Shown: one piece after another, positions 8,872 through 17,813 of the stretch | Layout of the letters: every line of letters starts with the position of its first letter | Numbering within the stretch: the first letter of the stretch is position 1 | Assembly: GCF_017488845.2 (NCBI RefSeq) | Contig: NZ_CP083370.1 | Span: 558,001-622,000 of the forward strand | DNA from: Ensifer canadensis | GTDB lineage: Bacteria > Pseudomonadota > Alphaproteobacteria > Rhizobiales > Rhizobiaceae | Direction: 5' to 3' | DNA: 64,000 bases | The notes under the pieces: generated by a model | What the model saw: the letters and a program-made list of their open reading frames with translations, nothing else | What the model was told of the DNA's origin: nothing | Database searches by the model: none | Position numbers and translations under genes: made by a program

Positions 8872-9545
8872 CCGGCGATCTCGTGGTAGTGGCGGATCGT
8901 TTCCTGCGGCGCGCCATCGGCGGCAAGCCGTCCTTCGTGGAAGAGCAGCAGGCGCTCGACATTTTCGACCAGCGGCAGGTCGTGGGTGATGACCAGCGTG
9001 TCTTCGTCAAGTGTCGCGATCGTGTCGGCGACGCGCCGCCGGTTGCGTAGGTCGAGCTGGTTGGTCGGCTCGTCGAGGATCAGGATTTTGGGATCGGTGA
9101 CGACGACGCTGGCCATGGCGATCAGCTGGGTCTCGCCGCCGGAGAGTTCGTGAACCCGGCGCCGCGCCAGGTGCTCGACGCCGAAGCGCGACAGCACCGC
9201 TTGCGTCCGCTTGTCGATTTCCTCGCCTTTGAGGCCGCGGTTCTTCAGGCCGAAGCCGATGTCATCGGCAACGACGGGCATGATCAGCTGGTGCTGCGGA
9301 TTCTGGAAGATGAAGCCGGCTTCGGAAAGCACGGCGCGCTCGTCCTTGACCGTATCGAGGCCATTGACGGTGACGCTGCCGGCAGAAGGTTTGACTAGAC
9401 CGTTGATCAGCCGCGCGAAGGTTGTCTTACCGGAGCCATTGAGGCCGATAATGCCGACACGCCTTTCGGTGATCGTCAGCGTCAGCGGCTGCAGCGCCAC
9501 CCGTTCGCCGAAGCGGACCGAGCAATCGGTAAAGCGGATGTCCAT
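8865..9545 (-). CDS. bioM: Biotin ECF transporter ATPase BioM (EcfA)
   Basis: 226-residue ABC ATPase. Walker A GLNGSGKTT (residues 34-42), Q-loop region FQNPQHQLIMP, signature LSGGETQ, Walker B LILDEPT and switch His in VITHDLP are all intact. It hydrolyses ATP to drive biotin import with BioN and BioY. First gene of the five-gene minus-strand operon. About 110 bp separate it from the divergent glycosylase-like gene, and this gap should hold the promoter of both. Confidence 0.95.
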   Translation of the reverse strand: MDIRFTDCSVRFGERVALQPLTLTITERRVGIIGLNGSGKTTFARLINGLVKPSAGSVTVNGLDTVKDERAVLSEAGFIFQNPQHQLIMPVVADDIGFGLKNRGLKGEEIDKRTQAVLSRFGVEHLARRRVHELSGGETQLIAMASVVVTDPKILILDEPTNQLDLRNRRRVADTIATLDEDTLVITHDLPLVENVERLLLFHEGRLAADGAPQETIRHYHEIAGC

Positions 9546-9658
9546 CCCGTCCCTCGCGGTTTGCGGTTGCTCTATAGGCCAAGTCGGCGGACAAGGGCAA
9601 TGCGCTTTGCGCCAAGGTTCCGTTTGAAATATGGGAATAAAAGCCTACTCTTTCTCCC

Positions 9659-10858
9659 ATGACGATTCGGCTCTCCAATAGCGATGCCCGGCGCATCTTC
9701 CTCGCAAAGCAGGGCCTTTCCGGCGCGCCGCACCGCGCGCTCGGCAAGGATGGCCTACTGAAGCTGATCCATGACATCGGCTTCGTTCAGGTTGACAGCA
9801 TCGCGACGGTGGAACGCGCCCATCATCAGATCCTGTTCTCGCGCAACCAGACCTATCGCCGCGAACATTTGACATCGCTGCTTGAAGACGACCGCGAACT
9901 GTTCGAGCACTGGACCCATGACGCTTCGATCATCCCCAGCAGCTTCTACCGCTACTGGAAGCACCGCTTCAAATGGGAAGGCGAGACCATCGTCGACCGT
10001 TGGAGCAAGTGGCGCGGCGAGGGATTTGAAAAAGGCTGCGACGAAACCTACGAGCGCATCGCCAAGGGCGGTCCCGTGCTTGCCCGCGACCTCAAGGAGG
10101 CCGAACACGAGTCCGGCGGCTGGTGGAACTGGCATCCGTCGAAGACTGCGCTTGAGGTGCTGTGGCGCACCGGCAAGCTGGCGATCGCCAGGCGCGAGAA
10201 TTTCCAGAAGGTCTACGACCTGACAGAGCGGGTGATCCCGCCGCACCACCAGGATGGCGAGGTGGAGCATCACGAGTTCATAGACTGGGCCTGCCGCAGC
10301 GCCCTTGAACGCTTGGGCTTTGCCACCCACGGCGAAATCGCCGCGTTCTGGGATCTGGTCTCTCCGGACGAAGCGAAGGCCTGGGTGGCGGAACATCGCG
10401 ACGAACTGATCGACGTGTCGATCGAGCCGATCGACGGCGGCAAGCCACGGTCGTCCTATGCGCTTGCGGGTTTTCCTGACGAGCTTGGCGATATTCCCGA
10501 CCCGCCGGGCCGCGTGCGCGTGCTGAGCCCGTTCGATCCGTTGCTGCGCGACCGCAATCGCACCGAGCGGCTGTTCGGCTTCTTCTATCGCATCGAGATC
10601 TTCGTGCCTGAGCCGAAGCGGGAATACGGCTACTATGTCTTCCCGCTGATCGAAGGCGATCGCCTGATCGGCCGCATCGACATGAAGGCCGACCGCAAGC
10701 GCGGCAGTCTCGATGTGCGCCGGCTCTGGCTGGAGCGTGGCGTCAAGCCGTCCTCTGGGCGCATGGAGCGCATAGATGCAGAACTCGAACGCGTCGCCCG
10801 CTTCGCCGGGGTCGAGCGCATCGAACGCCTCGATGGCTGGAACGCTTCGCTCTCCTGA
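9659..10858 (+). CDS. AlkX/YcaQ-family winged-helix DNA glycosylase-like protein
   Basis: 399 residues of the HTH_42/YcaQ family. These proteins form three tandem winged helices and include DNA glycosylases that unhook interstrand crosslinks (E. coli YcaQ, now AlkX) and AlkZ for azinomycin damage. The catalytic Gln-x-Asp type motif is seen as FVQVDSIATVERAHH near residue 40, matching the YcaQ branch (QxD) rather than AlkZ (QxQ). The FDPLLRDRNRTERLFGF segment near 290-305 is another family signature. Single gene, divergent from bioM. Confidence 0.85.
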   Translation: MTIRLSNSDARRIFLAKQGLSGAPHRALGKDGLLKLIHDIGFVQVDSIATVERAHHQILFSRNQTYRREHLTSLLEDDRELFEHWTHDASIIPSSFYRYWKHRFKWEGETIVDRWSKWRGEGFEKGCDETYERIAKGGPVLARDLKEAEHESGGWWNWHPSKTALEVLWRTGKLAIARRENFQKVYDLTERVIPPHHQDGEVEHHEFIDWACRSALERLGFATHGEIAAFWDLVSPDEAKAWVAEHRDELIDVSIEPIDGGKPRSSYALAGFPDELGDIPDPPGRVRVLSPFDPLLRDRNRTERLFGFFYRIEIFVPEPKREYGYYVFPLIEGDRLIGRIDMKADRKRGSLDVRRLWLERGVKPSSGRMERIDAELERVARFAGVERIERLDGWNASLS

Positions 10859-10935
10859 TCGATATTTTTCTTGGCTTGAACCGCTCGCCTTCCTAAATGG
10901 AGGCCATCGAACTTATGACGCGGGAGCGCACGACT

Positions 10936-12351
10936 ATGAACACCGATCTGATGAGCCTCTTCGATGCCGACGAGGCAGCGATCCGCAAGGTTCTGTCGGA
11001 GACGCTTGCCGGCGCCGACGATGGTGAGCTGTTTCTCGAACATGCCCAGGCCGAAGTGCTCTCCTTCGACAACGGCCGGCTGAAGGGCGGCAGCTTCAAC
11101 ACCGACCAGGGTTTTGGTCTGCGTGCGGTCGCCGGCGAATCGGTCGGCTATGCCCATGCCGGTGAGCTGTCGCTGGCAGCACTTCGCCGTGCCGCCGATG
11201 CAGTCGGCCAGGTGACGCGCGGTTATGCCGGCTCCTATGCCGCAGCGCCGCAACGCACCAACACGAAGCTCTATGGCGACGAAAACCCGATCGGCGAGCC
11301 GAGCTTTGAGGCGAAGGTCGCGCTTCTGCAGGAAATCGACGCCTATCTGCGTGCACGCGATCCCAAGGTCAGGCAGGTGACGGCCTCGATCGCCGCAAGC
11401 TGGCAGCTGGTCGATATCCTGCGCGCCGATGGCCACCGGGTTCAGGACATCAGGCCGATGACGCGCATCAACATCTCCGTGGTTGCCGGCGATGGCGACC
11501 GTCAGGAAAGCGGCTCCTACGGCATCGGCGGACGCCGCGGCTTCGGCGACTTCATCACCGAGGAGAACTGGAAGAAGGGTGCCGACGAGGCACTACGCCA
11601 GGCGCTCGTCAATCTCGACGCGATCGATGCGCCGGCCGGTACCCTGGACGTGGTGTTGGCCTCGGGTTGGCCGGGTGTGATGCTGCACGAAGCCGTCGGC
11701 CACGGCCTTGAAGGCGACTTCAACCGCAAGAAGACCTCCGCTTTTGCCGGCCTGCTCGGCGAGCAGGTTGCTGCCAAGGGTGTGACAGTCGTCGATGACG
11801 GTACGATCGAGGCCCGGCGTGGCTCGATCTCGATCGATGATGAGGGCACGCCATCGGGCTACAACGTGTTGATCGAGGACGGCAAGCTCGTTGGCTACAT
11901 GCAGGACCGGCAGAACGCCCGGCTGATGGGCATGCAGCCGACCGGCAACGGCCGGCGCCAGGGTTATGCCCATGTGCCGATGCCGCGCATGACCAACACC
12001 TACATGCTGTCCGGCGACCGGACGCCCGAGGAAATCATCGCCTCGGTGAAGAAGGGCATCTATGCCGTCTCCTTCGGTGGTGGCCAGGTGGACATCACCT
12101 CCGGCAAGTTCGTCTTCGGCTGCACCGAGGCCTACATGATCGAGAACGGCAAGATCGGCGCGCCGGTCAAGGGCGCGATGCTGATCGGCAATGGCCCCGA
12201 CGCGATGAAGCGCGTGACGATGGTTGGCAACGACACCAAGCTCGACACCGGCATCGGCAACTGCGGCAAGGCCGGGCAATGGTTGCCGGTCGGCGTCGGC
12301 CAGCCGCATCTGCGCATGGACCAGATCACCGTCGGCGGCACGCAGGCCTAA
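10936..12351 (+). CDS. tldD: Metalloprotease TldD
   Basis: Zinc protease of the TldD/PmbA family, 471 residues. It normally works with TldE/PmbA to degrade unfolded peptides and to process modified peptides such as microcin B17. The TldE partner is not in the window. The metal site is the HEAVGH motif at 251-256, and the family Cys segment FGCTEAYMIENG is near the C-terminus. The start at ATG 10936 (MNTDLMSLFDADE) has a GGGAG ribosome site 10 nt upstream; in-frame ATGs at 10897 and 10915 lack one. Convergent with the downstream carboxypeptidase gene. Confidence 0.95.
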   Translation: MNTDLMSLFDADEAAIRKVLSETLAGADDGELFLEHAQAEVLSFDNGRLKGGSFNTDQGFGLRAVAGESVGYAHAGELSLAALRRAADAVGQVTRGYAGSYAAAPQRTNTKLYGDENPIGEPSFEAKVALLQEIDAYLRARDPKVRQVTASIAASWQLVDILRADGHRVQDIRPMTRINISVVAGDGDRQESGSYGIGGRRGFGDFITEENWKKGADEALRQALVNLDAIDAPAGTLDVVLASGWPGVMLHEAVGHGLEGDFNRKKTSAFAGLLGEQVAAKGVTVVDDGTIEARRGSISIDDEGTPSGYNVLIEDGKLVGYMQDRQNARLMGMQPTGNGRRQGYAHVPMPRMTNTYMLSGDRTPEEIIASVKKGIYAVSFGGGQVDITSGKFVFGCTEAYMIENGKIGAPVKGAMLIGNGPDAMKRVTMVGNDTKLDTGIGNCGKAGQWLPVGVGQPHLRMDQITVGGTQA

Positions 12352-12365
12352 GGCCGATGGCTCCC

Positions 12366-13640
12366 TTAGCCTCGCGAGGGCAGCAGCACGCAGTCGTAGG
12401 AGCGCTTCTTCAGCGCGCTGCAGGCGGAAGCGGCAGCATCACGGCTGCTGAAGCCGACGAAGCGGGCGCGATAGATGGTGCCGGCGCCTTCGCCCACCGC
12501 TTCCGTATAGGGAGACGCCTCCGCCAGCATGTCGCCTCCGGCTGCTTGCGCCTGTGCCAGAAGCGCGCGGGCCGCTTCAGCCGAAGGTGCCGCCGAGATC
12601 TGGATCTGCCAGCGGCCGGCGGCTGGAACGACAGCGGCGTTTTCCTCTTCGACCATGGCCGTCGGCCGTTCGGCCGGCACGACCGTCGTGGATGACGCGG
12701 CGATCAATGCCGCAACGCTGTCGCCCTTGGCACGATGGGCTGCCGTGAAGGGCAGCGGCACGTCCGACATCGTGGCGGCAGATGCGACCTCGACCTCAGC
12801 TGCAGCAGCACTCCGCGTCTTGGCAGCGGCCACCAACTGGCGGCCATTGGAGGCTTTGCCGACATGGCGGTTGAGCAATGCCGCCATCTTGTCGTCGCGG
12901 CTGCGCGCCGTGCGCCCGCCCATCACCACGCCGATGACGCGGCGGTTGCCGTCCCTGACGGCACTGACGAGATTGAAGCCGGAGGCATTGGTGTAGCCGG
13001 TCTTGATGCCGTCCATGCCGTCATAGCGGTACATCAGGTTGTTATGGCCGCGAATCTTGCGACCGCGAAACGTGAAGCTCGGCGTGGCAAACAGCCGGTA
13101 TTCCCTGGGGTAATCGCGTATCAGCGCCACCGCGAGCGTCGACATATCGCGTGCGGTGGTCACCTGCCTGCTTGCGGGCAGGCCGGATGCGTTGATGAAG
13201 ACGGTGCGGCTCATGCCCAGTTGGCGCGCCTTAGCCGTCATTTTCCTGGCGAAGTTCTGCTCCGAACCGCCGAGCCTTTCGCTCATCGCGGCGGCTGCGT
13301 CGTTCGCCGAGCGGACGATCATGGCATAGACTGCTTCGCGCACGGTGATCGTGCTACCCGGCTTCAGGCCCAGTTTCATCGGCGGCTGGGCCGCCGCCGC
13401 CCTCGATACCTTGATCTTGCTGTCCCAGTTCATGTCGCCGCGCCGGAGCGCCTCGAAGGTGAGGTACAGCGTCATCATCTTGGTGAGCGATGCCGGGTGG
13501 TTCAGCGTGTCCGCATTCTCCGACGACAGGACTTTGCCCGTGCGCGCATCGAGCACCAACGAAGCGCTGCCGGCAAACGCCGTCGCAGACCCCAGAGCGA
13601 GAGCGCACATCGCCAAAAGGAGGCGGCGGATAGCTTTCAT
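12366..13640 (-). CDS. D-alanyl-D-alanine carboxypeptidase with C-terminal SPOR domain
   Basis: Periplasmic penicillin-binding protein of the S11 family (DacA-like), 424 residues from ATG 13640, which has GGGGA upstream. The signal peptide covers residues 1-23. The catalytic triad motifs are SLTK (S51-K54), SAN (111-113) and KTGY (213-216). After an Ala-rich linker, the last 80 residues (RWQIQISAAPSAEAARALL to SYDCVLLPS) form a SPOR domain that binds denuded glycan at division sites. The enzyme trims the terminal D-Ala of peptidoglycan pentapeptides, probably at the septum. Confidence 0.93.
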   Translation of the reverse strand: MKAIRRLLLAMCALALGSATAFAGSASLVLDARTGKVLSSENADTLNHPASLTKMMTLYLTFEALRRGDMNWDSKIKVSRAAAAQPPMKLGLKPGSTITVREAVYAMIVRSANDAAAAMSERLGGSEQNFARKMTAKARQLGMSRTVFINASGLPASRQVTTARDMSTLAVALIRDYPREYRLFATPSFTFRGRKIRGHNNLMYRYDGMDGIKTGYTNASGFNLVSAVRDGNRRVIGVVMGGRTARSRDDKMAALLNRHVGKASNGRQLVAAAKTRSAAAAEVEVASAATMSDVPLPFTAAHRAKGDSVAALIAASSTTVVPAERPTAMVEEENAAVVPAAGRWQIQISAAPSAEAARALLAQAQAAGGDMLAEASPYTEAVGEGAGTIYRARFVGFSSRDAAASACSALKKRSYDCVLLPSRG

Positions 13641-13955
13641 GTCAGTCCCCATCGAAATGCGCCGTCGGACAGGCGCGCTGTGCCTTTTTGTGACAAGGCC
13701 GTGTCTTTGCTGCAACTTTGAGGCAGAATGCGATTTCTTCCTGCGACTTTCGTCGGGGTGGTAAACCAGAAATTAACGCCGACGTCCTTCAGCAAGGTTT
13801 AACGCTCCCGCCATTAACCTCCATGGTGGTGCACCAGGTCTGGCGCGCCAGGGACACTGTAACGCTTGAAACCCTCCAGACGATCTTCTCCGTAAATCGA
13901 CCGAGGCGCAAGGAGTTCTGCAGTGATCGATACAGGCTGATTTGAATGGACTGAT
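13641..13955. other. Intergenic region between carboxypeptidase and deacetylase genes
   Basis: These 315 bp separate divergent genes and should contain both promoters. It is less GC-rich than its surroundings, with several TTAA-containing stretches (for example AAATTAACG near 13768 and CATTAACC near 13812). I see no convincing ORF, hairpin or RNA gene. Confidence 0.6.
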
Positions 13956-15005
13956 ATGGCGGGTGGGATCACGGCAAGCATCAGGACGAGGGCGCGGCGC
14001 GCGGCAATCGCCGGTGGGCTTGAGTTGGCGCACGGTCTAAGCCGCGCTGGCCTGATGCCTGATGCCCGTCGGCGCGGCGCTATTTTCACCCTGCATCACG
14101 TCCGCCCGCGGGTTGCCCGGGCCTTTGATCCGAACGCCCATCTCGAAATCACCCCGGAGTTTCTCGATAGGGCCATCACCCGGCTGAAGCGGGACGGCTA
14201 TCGCTTCATTGCGCTCGACGATTTGCCGACGGCGCTTGCCGACGAGGGTGCAGCGCCCTTCGCCTGCTTCACCCTCGACGACGGGTATCGCAACAATCTC
14301 GACCATGCCCAGCCGGTCTTTACGCGGCACGGCGTGCCGTTCACCGTTTTCGTGACCGGCGGGTTCGTCGACCGCACCCATACGCTCTGGTGGGAAACGC
14401 TGGCCGATCTGCTCTCGGCAACCACGCAGTTCCGGTTTGATTTCGGTAGCGGCGTGGAGGTACTCAAGGCTGAAAGTAGCGCCGACAAGCACGCGATATT
14501 TGGCCGTATGGCCGCCTACATCCACAGTCGCGAGGAAATTGTTTCGGTTGCCGAGCTCGACGCGGCGGCGCTGGAACATGGGATCGATGCGTTGGCTATC
14601 ACCAAAACGCTGACGCTCGACGAAGCCGGTCTCCGTCTCCTGATTGAAAACCCGCTCGCCAGCCTCGGGGCGCACGCCATAAGCCACCGCGCCGTCGCGC
14701 GGCTCGGTGATGAACAGGCAAGCCAGGAGATCGAGGCATCCGCCGCCCGCGTCGAAGCCATTGTCGGCCAAAGGCCGCGCAGCTTTGCCTATCCCTATGG
14801 GGATCGCCCGGCTGTCTCGCCGCGCGATCAAAGGCTTGCAGCCGATCTCGGCTTTACGGTTGCGGTCACCACCATGCCGGGCACGGTCGCGGCGGCGACG
14901 CCGCTAGACGCCTTGCCGCGCATTTCACTTAACGGCCATTTCCAGCGTGCCCGTTACGTTTCGGCGCTCGCCTCGGGCATTCCATTTCGGCTCGGTCGAA
15001 GCTAG
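13956..15005 (+). CDS. Polysaccharide deacetylase (NodB homology, CE4 family)
   Basis: 349-residue carbohydrate esterase. The NodB-homology domain shows motif 1 TLDDGYRNN (catalytic and metal Asp, residues about 108-116), motif 2 LGAHAISHRAV (the two metal His) and the later FAYPYGDRPA motif. It should remove N-acetyl groups from a polysaccharide or oligosaccharide. No signal peptide is obvious, though the N-terminus is basic and Ala-rich. It stands alone, so the substrate is unknown. It is not next to nod genes and is longer than NodB. Confidence 0.87.
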   Translation: MAGGITASIRTRARRAAIAGGLELAHGLSRAGLMPDARRRGAIFTLHHVRPRVARAFDPNAHLEITPEFLDRAITRLKRDGYRFIALDDLPTALADEGAAPFACFTLDDGYRNNLDHAQPVFTRHGVPFTVFVTGGFVDRTHTLWWETLADLLSATTQFRFDFGSGVEVLKAESSADKHAIFGRMAAYIHSREEIVSVAELDAAALEHGIDALAITKTLTLDEAGLRLLIENPLASLGAHAISHRAVARLGDEQASQEIEASAARVEAIVGQRPRSFAYPYGDRPAVSPRDQRLAADLGFTVAVTTMPGTVAAATPLDALPRISLNGHFQRARYVSALASGIPFRLGRS

Positions 15006-15048
15006 AATCTTTCCGCTTTAGACGAAACGGAAGCGCTCAAGCTTCTCA

Positions 15049-15102
15049 CTTTTGCGCATTTCCGGGCGGAAAACCGCTGCACACTTTTCCTGGAAATGCT
15101 CC
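15049..15102 (+). repeat. Intergenic repeat, family 2 copy A
   Basis: The segment carries GCGCATTTCC, then CGGAAAACCGCT and TTTTCCTGGAAATGCTC. A near-identical element lies at 19304-19364. It occupies the space between the convergent deacetylase and pdxH genes and contains short complementary segments. It resembles a dispersed intergenic repeat common in Rhizobiaceae. Confidence 0.65.
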
Positions 15103-15123
15103 AGCCGCCGCCTACCGCGTCCA

Positions 15124-15744
15124 TCATGGGTACATCCGCACCTTTTCCCAGCCACCTTCCGGTGTCTCGCGACGGAACTCCAGGCGGTCGTGCAGTCGGA
15201 ATGGCCGGTCGTGCCAGAACTCGATCGAGGTCGGGCGGATGCGAAAGCCGGACCAGTATTCCGGACGGGGGATTTCGCCAAGCGCATGGCGGGCCGTGTA
15301 TTCGGCAACCGCTTTTTCCAACGCGAAGCGGCTTTCGAGCGGACGGGACTGTTTCGAAGCCCAGGCGCCGATGCGGCTGCCGCGCGGTCGCGACTTGAAA
15401 TATTCGTCCGCCTCGGCCTCCGAGACGATTTCGACAGGCCCGCGCAGCCGTACCTGGCGCCGGAGCGATTTCCAGTGGAAACACATGGCGGCCTTGCGGG
15501 CGCCGAGAATTTCGCGGCCCTTCTGGCTTTCGAAATTGGTGTAGAAGACGAAGCCGCGCTCGTCGAAATCCTTGAGCAGAACCATGCGCACATTCGGCAA
15601 CCCGTCGGGGTCGACGGTCGCCAGCGCCACGGCATTCGGGTCGTTGATCTCGCTGCCTTCCGCGTCTTTCAGCCATGTGCCGAAAAGGGAAAAGGGCTCA
15701 TTTGCTTCCGTGAAGTCACCGCTTGTTAACTCATTCACCGCCAT
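15124..15744 (-). CDS. pdxH: Pyridoxamine 5'-phosphate oxidase
   Basis: FMN-dependent oxidase that converts pyridoxine or pyridoxamine phosphate to pyridoxal 5'-phosphate. 206 residues from ATG 15744 ([11 protein letters not shown]), which has a GAAGG ribosome site; a longer upstream frame is rejected as non-homologous in character. Signature stretches are [34 protein letters not shown] and [13 protein letters not shown]. The C-terminus ends KVRMYP rather than the RLAP of enterobacterial enzymes. Divergent from the surface antigen gene with 140 bp between. Confidence 0.95.
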   Translation of the reverse strand: MAVNELTSGDFTEANEPFSLFGTWLKDAEGSEINDPNAVALATVDPDGLPNVRMVLLKDFDERGFVFYTNFESQKGREILGARKAAMCFHWKSLRRQVRLRGPVEIVSEAEADEYFKSRPRGSRIGAWASKQSRPLESRFALEKAVAEYTARHALGEIPRPEYWSGFRIRPTSIEFWHDRPFRLHDRLEFRRETPEGGWEKVRMYP

Positions 15745-15884
15745 ATTGCCTTCTAACGCCGTGATGTCTGGCGCGGAAACGCTTCGGGATGAGCCCGAGC
15801 GGTGTTTCCGCATCGAAAATGTCAGAGCCTGCTTGTTGACTTCCTCGGGAAACGTGCGGCTCTTGCGAGTCTGACAGGATTGCC

Positions 15885-16337
15885 GTGCAAGACATAGCAA
15901 AGTGGATCGATGGCAAGAAGGGGTATTCCTTCTCGGTGATGCGTGGCGCGGCAATTTGCCTGCCCGTGCTCATTATGTCCGGTTGCATGGGAGCCGGCCT
16001 CGACATGTTCGGCAGTGGTGTCGATCGCACCGTTTCAACCGGTACCGTTCCCGTTGCCAAAACCTCCGACGGCCTTTCCGATGCGGTCCTGATTCGCAAC
16101 GCCGTGACCTCAGCCGAACTCGGGCAGGGGTCGCTCAACCCTATTCCCTGGGCAAACGCCACGTCCGGCAGCGCCGGCGTCATCAGCAGCATTCAGGAAG
16201 ACAACGCCAGCGGCATGCTTTGCCGTCGTTTCACCACGACCCGCCATTCCTATGAGGGCATTGCCAAGTTCGACGGCAGCACCTGCAAGCTCAGCGATGG
16301 CGAGTGGTATCTCACCAGCTTCGGTCCGCGCTCCTGA
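15885..16337 (+). CDS. RT0821/Lpp0805 family surface lipoprotein
   Basis: 150-residue exported protein starting at GTG 15885. The hydrophobic segment [13 protein letters not shown] ends in a lipobox-like Cys, so it is probably a lipoprotein. The C-terminal half has the family pattern of conserved Cys and aromatics ([20 protein letters not shown], then [10 protein letters not shown]). Function is unknown in all members. It sits immediately upstream of a J-domain protein and fabI on the same strand. Confidence 0.8.
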   Translation: MQDIAKWIDGKKGYSFSVMRGAAICLPVLIMSGCMGAGLDMFGSGVDRTVSTGTVPVAKTSDGLSDAVLIRNAVTSAELGQGSLNPIPWANATSGSAGVISSIQEDNASGMLCRRFTTTRHSYEGIAKFDGSTCKLSDGEWYLTSFGPRS

Positions 16338-16549
16338 AATCCTGCGTTAACCACGTTTCGGCAAACCGCGGCAGGAACGGTTCGATCGTCGTTTTGACCT
16401 GCTCCGTCGTCGCCCCGGCTAACCGATATTTAGCAAGTTCTGCCCATCCTCGCCGCTGAACGGGACGTGCCACAGCACTTGATCCCCGGTTTGAGGCATA
16501 AGGCGGGCATCCGGGAGAGGCCGCCGATCAGAGAAGATGGTAGCAAGCC

Positions 16550-17608
16550 ATGCGTGATCCCTATGCAATTCTCGGCGTCCGGCGCACCGCCGGTCAGGAC
16601 GAAATCAAGGCGGCGTGGCGCTCGGTCGCCAAGGCCATCCATCCCGACCACAATCAGGACGACCCGACTGCCGCCGAGCGCTTTGCCGAAGCAGGCAAGG
16701 CCTACGAGCTGCTGCGCGACCCGAAGCTGAGAAGCCGCTACGACTATGCCCGGCGCGAAGCCGAGCTGCGCCGCATGGAGGCGATGAAGGCGAAGATGCG
16801 CGGCCCCGAGCCGGAGGAGCAGCCGGTCGATGCGGAAACCGCCGAAGAGGCGGTCTCGCGGATCTTCGGCACAGAGAGCCGTACCAGCGCCGCCAGGCCC
16901 GCGCCGAAGCCGGCAGCGGCCAAAGCACCCGAAAGGCCAGCCGCTGCCCCCGAGCCGAAACCCGAGCCTGTCACTGAGCCGAAGCAGGAGGCGGTCGCCA
17001 AGACGGAGCCGCCGCTGATGCAGCGTGCCGCAGCACCCGCCGCCGAGCTGGTGGCCGCCATCGTCAGACGCATTCGCGGCCGGGCGGCCAAACCCGCCGA
17101 CAAGGTTCCAGATCTCGCTGTCGATCTGACCGTCACCATCCAGGACTTGATCGATCGTCAACGCCTGTCCTTGGAATTGCCCGACGGTGAAACCTTCAAG
17201 GTCCAGATACCGCCGGGTGCCGTCGACGGACAGACGATCCGCCTGGCGGAGCAGGGCTATCGCGTCACCCGCATGACACGCGGCGACGTCGTCGTCACCC
17301 TGCGCGTCGACCAGAGCGGCGATTTCCGAACCAGTGGACTCGATCTGTTCACGACACTGTCCGTCGATCTGCAGAGCGCCGTGCTGGGCTGCGAGCATGT
17401 CATCGCTACGCCGATCGGTGAGGCGACCGTTGTCGTTCCGGCCTGGTCCGGGTCGGACAAGGTCATTCGCGTCGACGGCTTCGGGCTGCCGGGTGCCTAT
17501 GGCGCGCGCGGCGATCTGCTGGTCGAGTTGCGGCTCATTTTGCGCGACACGCCTGATGACAAGGTCACCGACCTCATGAAATCGCTGCGCGACGGCTTTT
17601 ATTTGTGA
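16550..17608 (+). CDS. DnaJ-like co-chaperone (type II, CbpA-like, no zinc finger)
   Basis: 352 residues. The N-terminal J domain (1-66) has the Hsp70-stimulating HPD motif at 31-33 (AKAIHPDHNQ). Residues about 85-170 are a charged and Pro/Ala-rich linker in place of the G/F and zinc-finger regions of DnaJ. Residues about 185-345 form the DnaJ C-terminal substrate-binding barrels (PDLAVDLTVTIQDLI, VQIPPGAVDGQTIRLAEQG). It should deliver substrates to DnaK. The canonical dnaKJ operon is not here, so this is an accessory J protein. It lies upstream of fabI, as in other rhizobia. Confidence 0.9.
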   Translation: MRDPYAILGVRRTAGQDEIKAAWRSVAKAIHPDHNQDDPTAAERFAEAGKAYELLRDPKLRSRYDYARREAELRRMEAMKAKMRGPEPEEQPVDAETAEEAVSRIFGTESRTSAARPAPKPAAAKAPERPAAAPEPKPEPVTEPKQEAVAKTEPPLMQRAAAPAAELVAAIVRRIRGRAAKPADKVPDLAVDLTVTIQDLIDRQRLSLELPDGETFKVQIPPGAVDGQTIRLAEQGYRVTRMTRGDVVVTLRVDQSGDFRTSGLDLFTTLSVDLQSAVLGCEHVIATPIGEATVVVPAWSGSDKVIRVDGFGLPGAYGARGDLLVELRLILRDTPDDKVTDLMKSLRDGFYL

Positions 17609-17813
17609 CGGTTTGCTGACACACTGAACCAATATTACGGGGACTAACAGTTCCTGATCCCGGCCGCGCTTGAACCACCGGAGCGGCTATGCCATAGGCA
17701 ATTCTCGACAATTTGCCGCACGCGCGCTGACAGCGCAGATCTGGCGTTTTTGAATTTTGTGAAGTCTGGCGTCGGCCATCGTCGATGCCGGCAGATAGTA
17801 TTGGGGACAATGC

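Noticed and set aside
9546-9658. BioR box before bioM
   Set aside because: No TTATCTATAA-like site occurs; the closest string, CTCTATAGG, does not fit.
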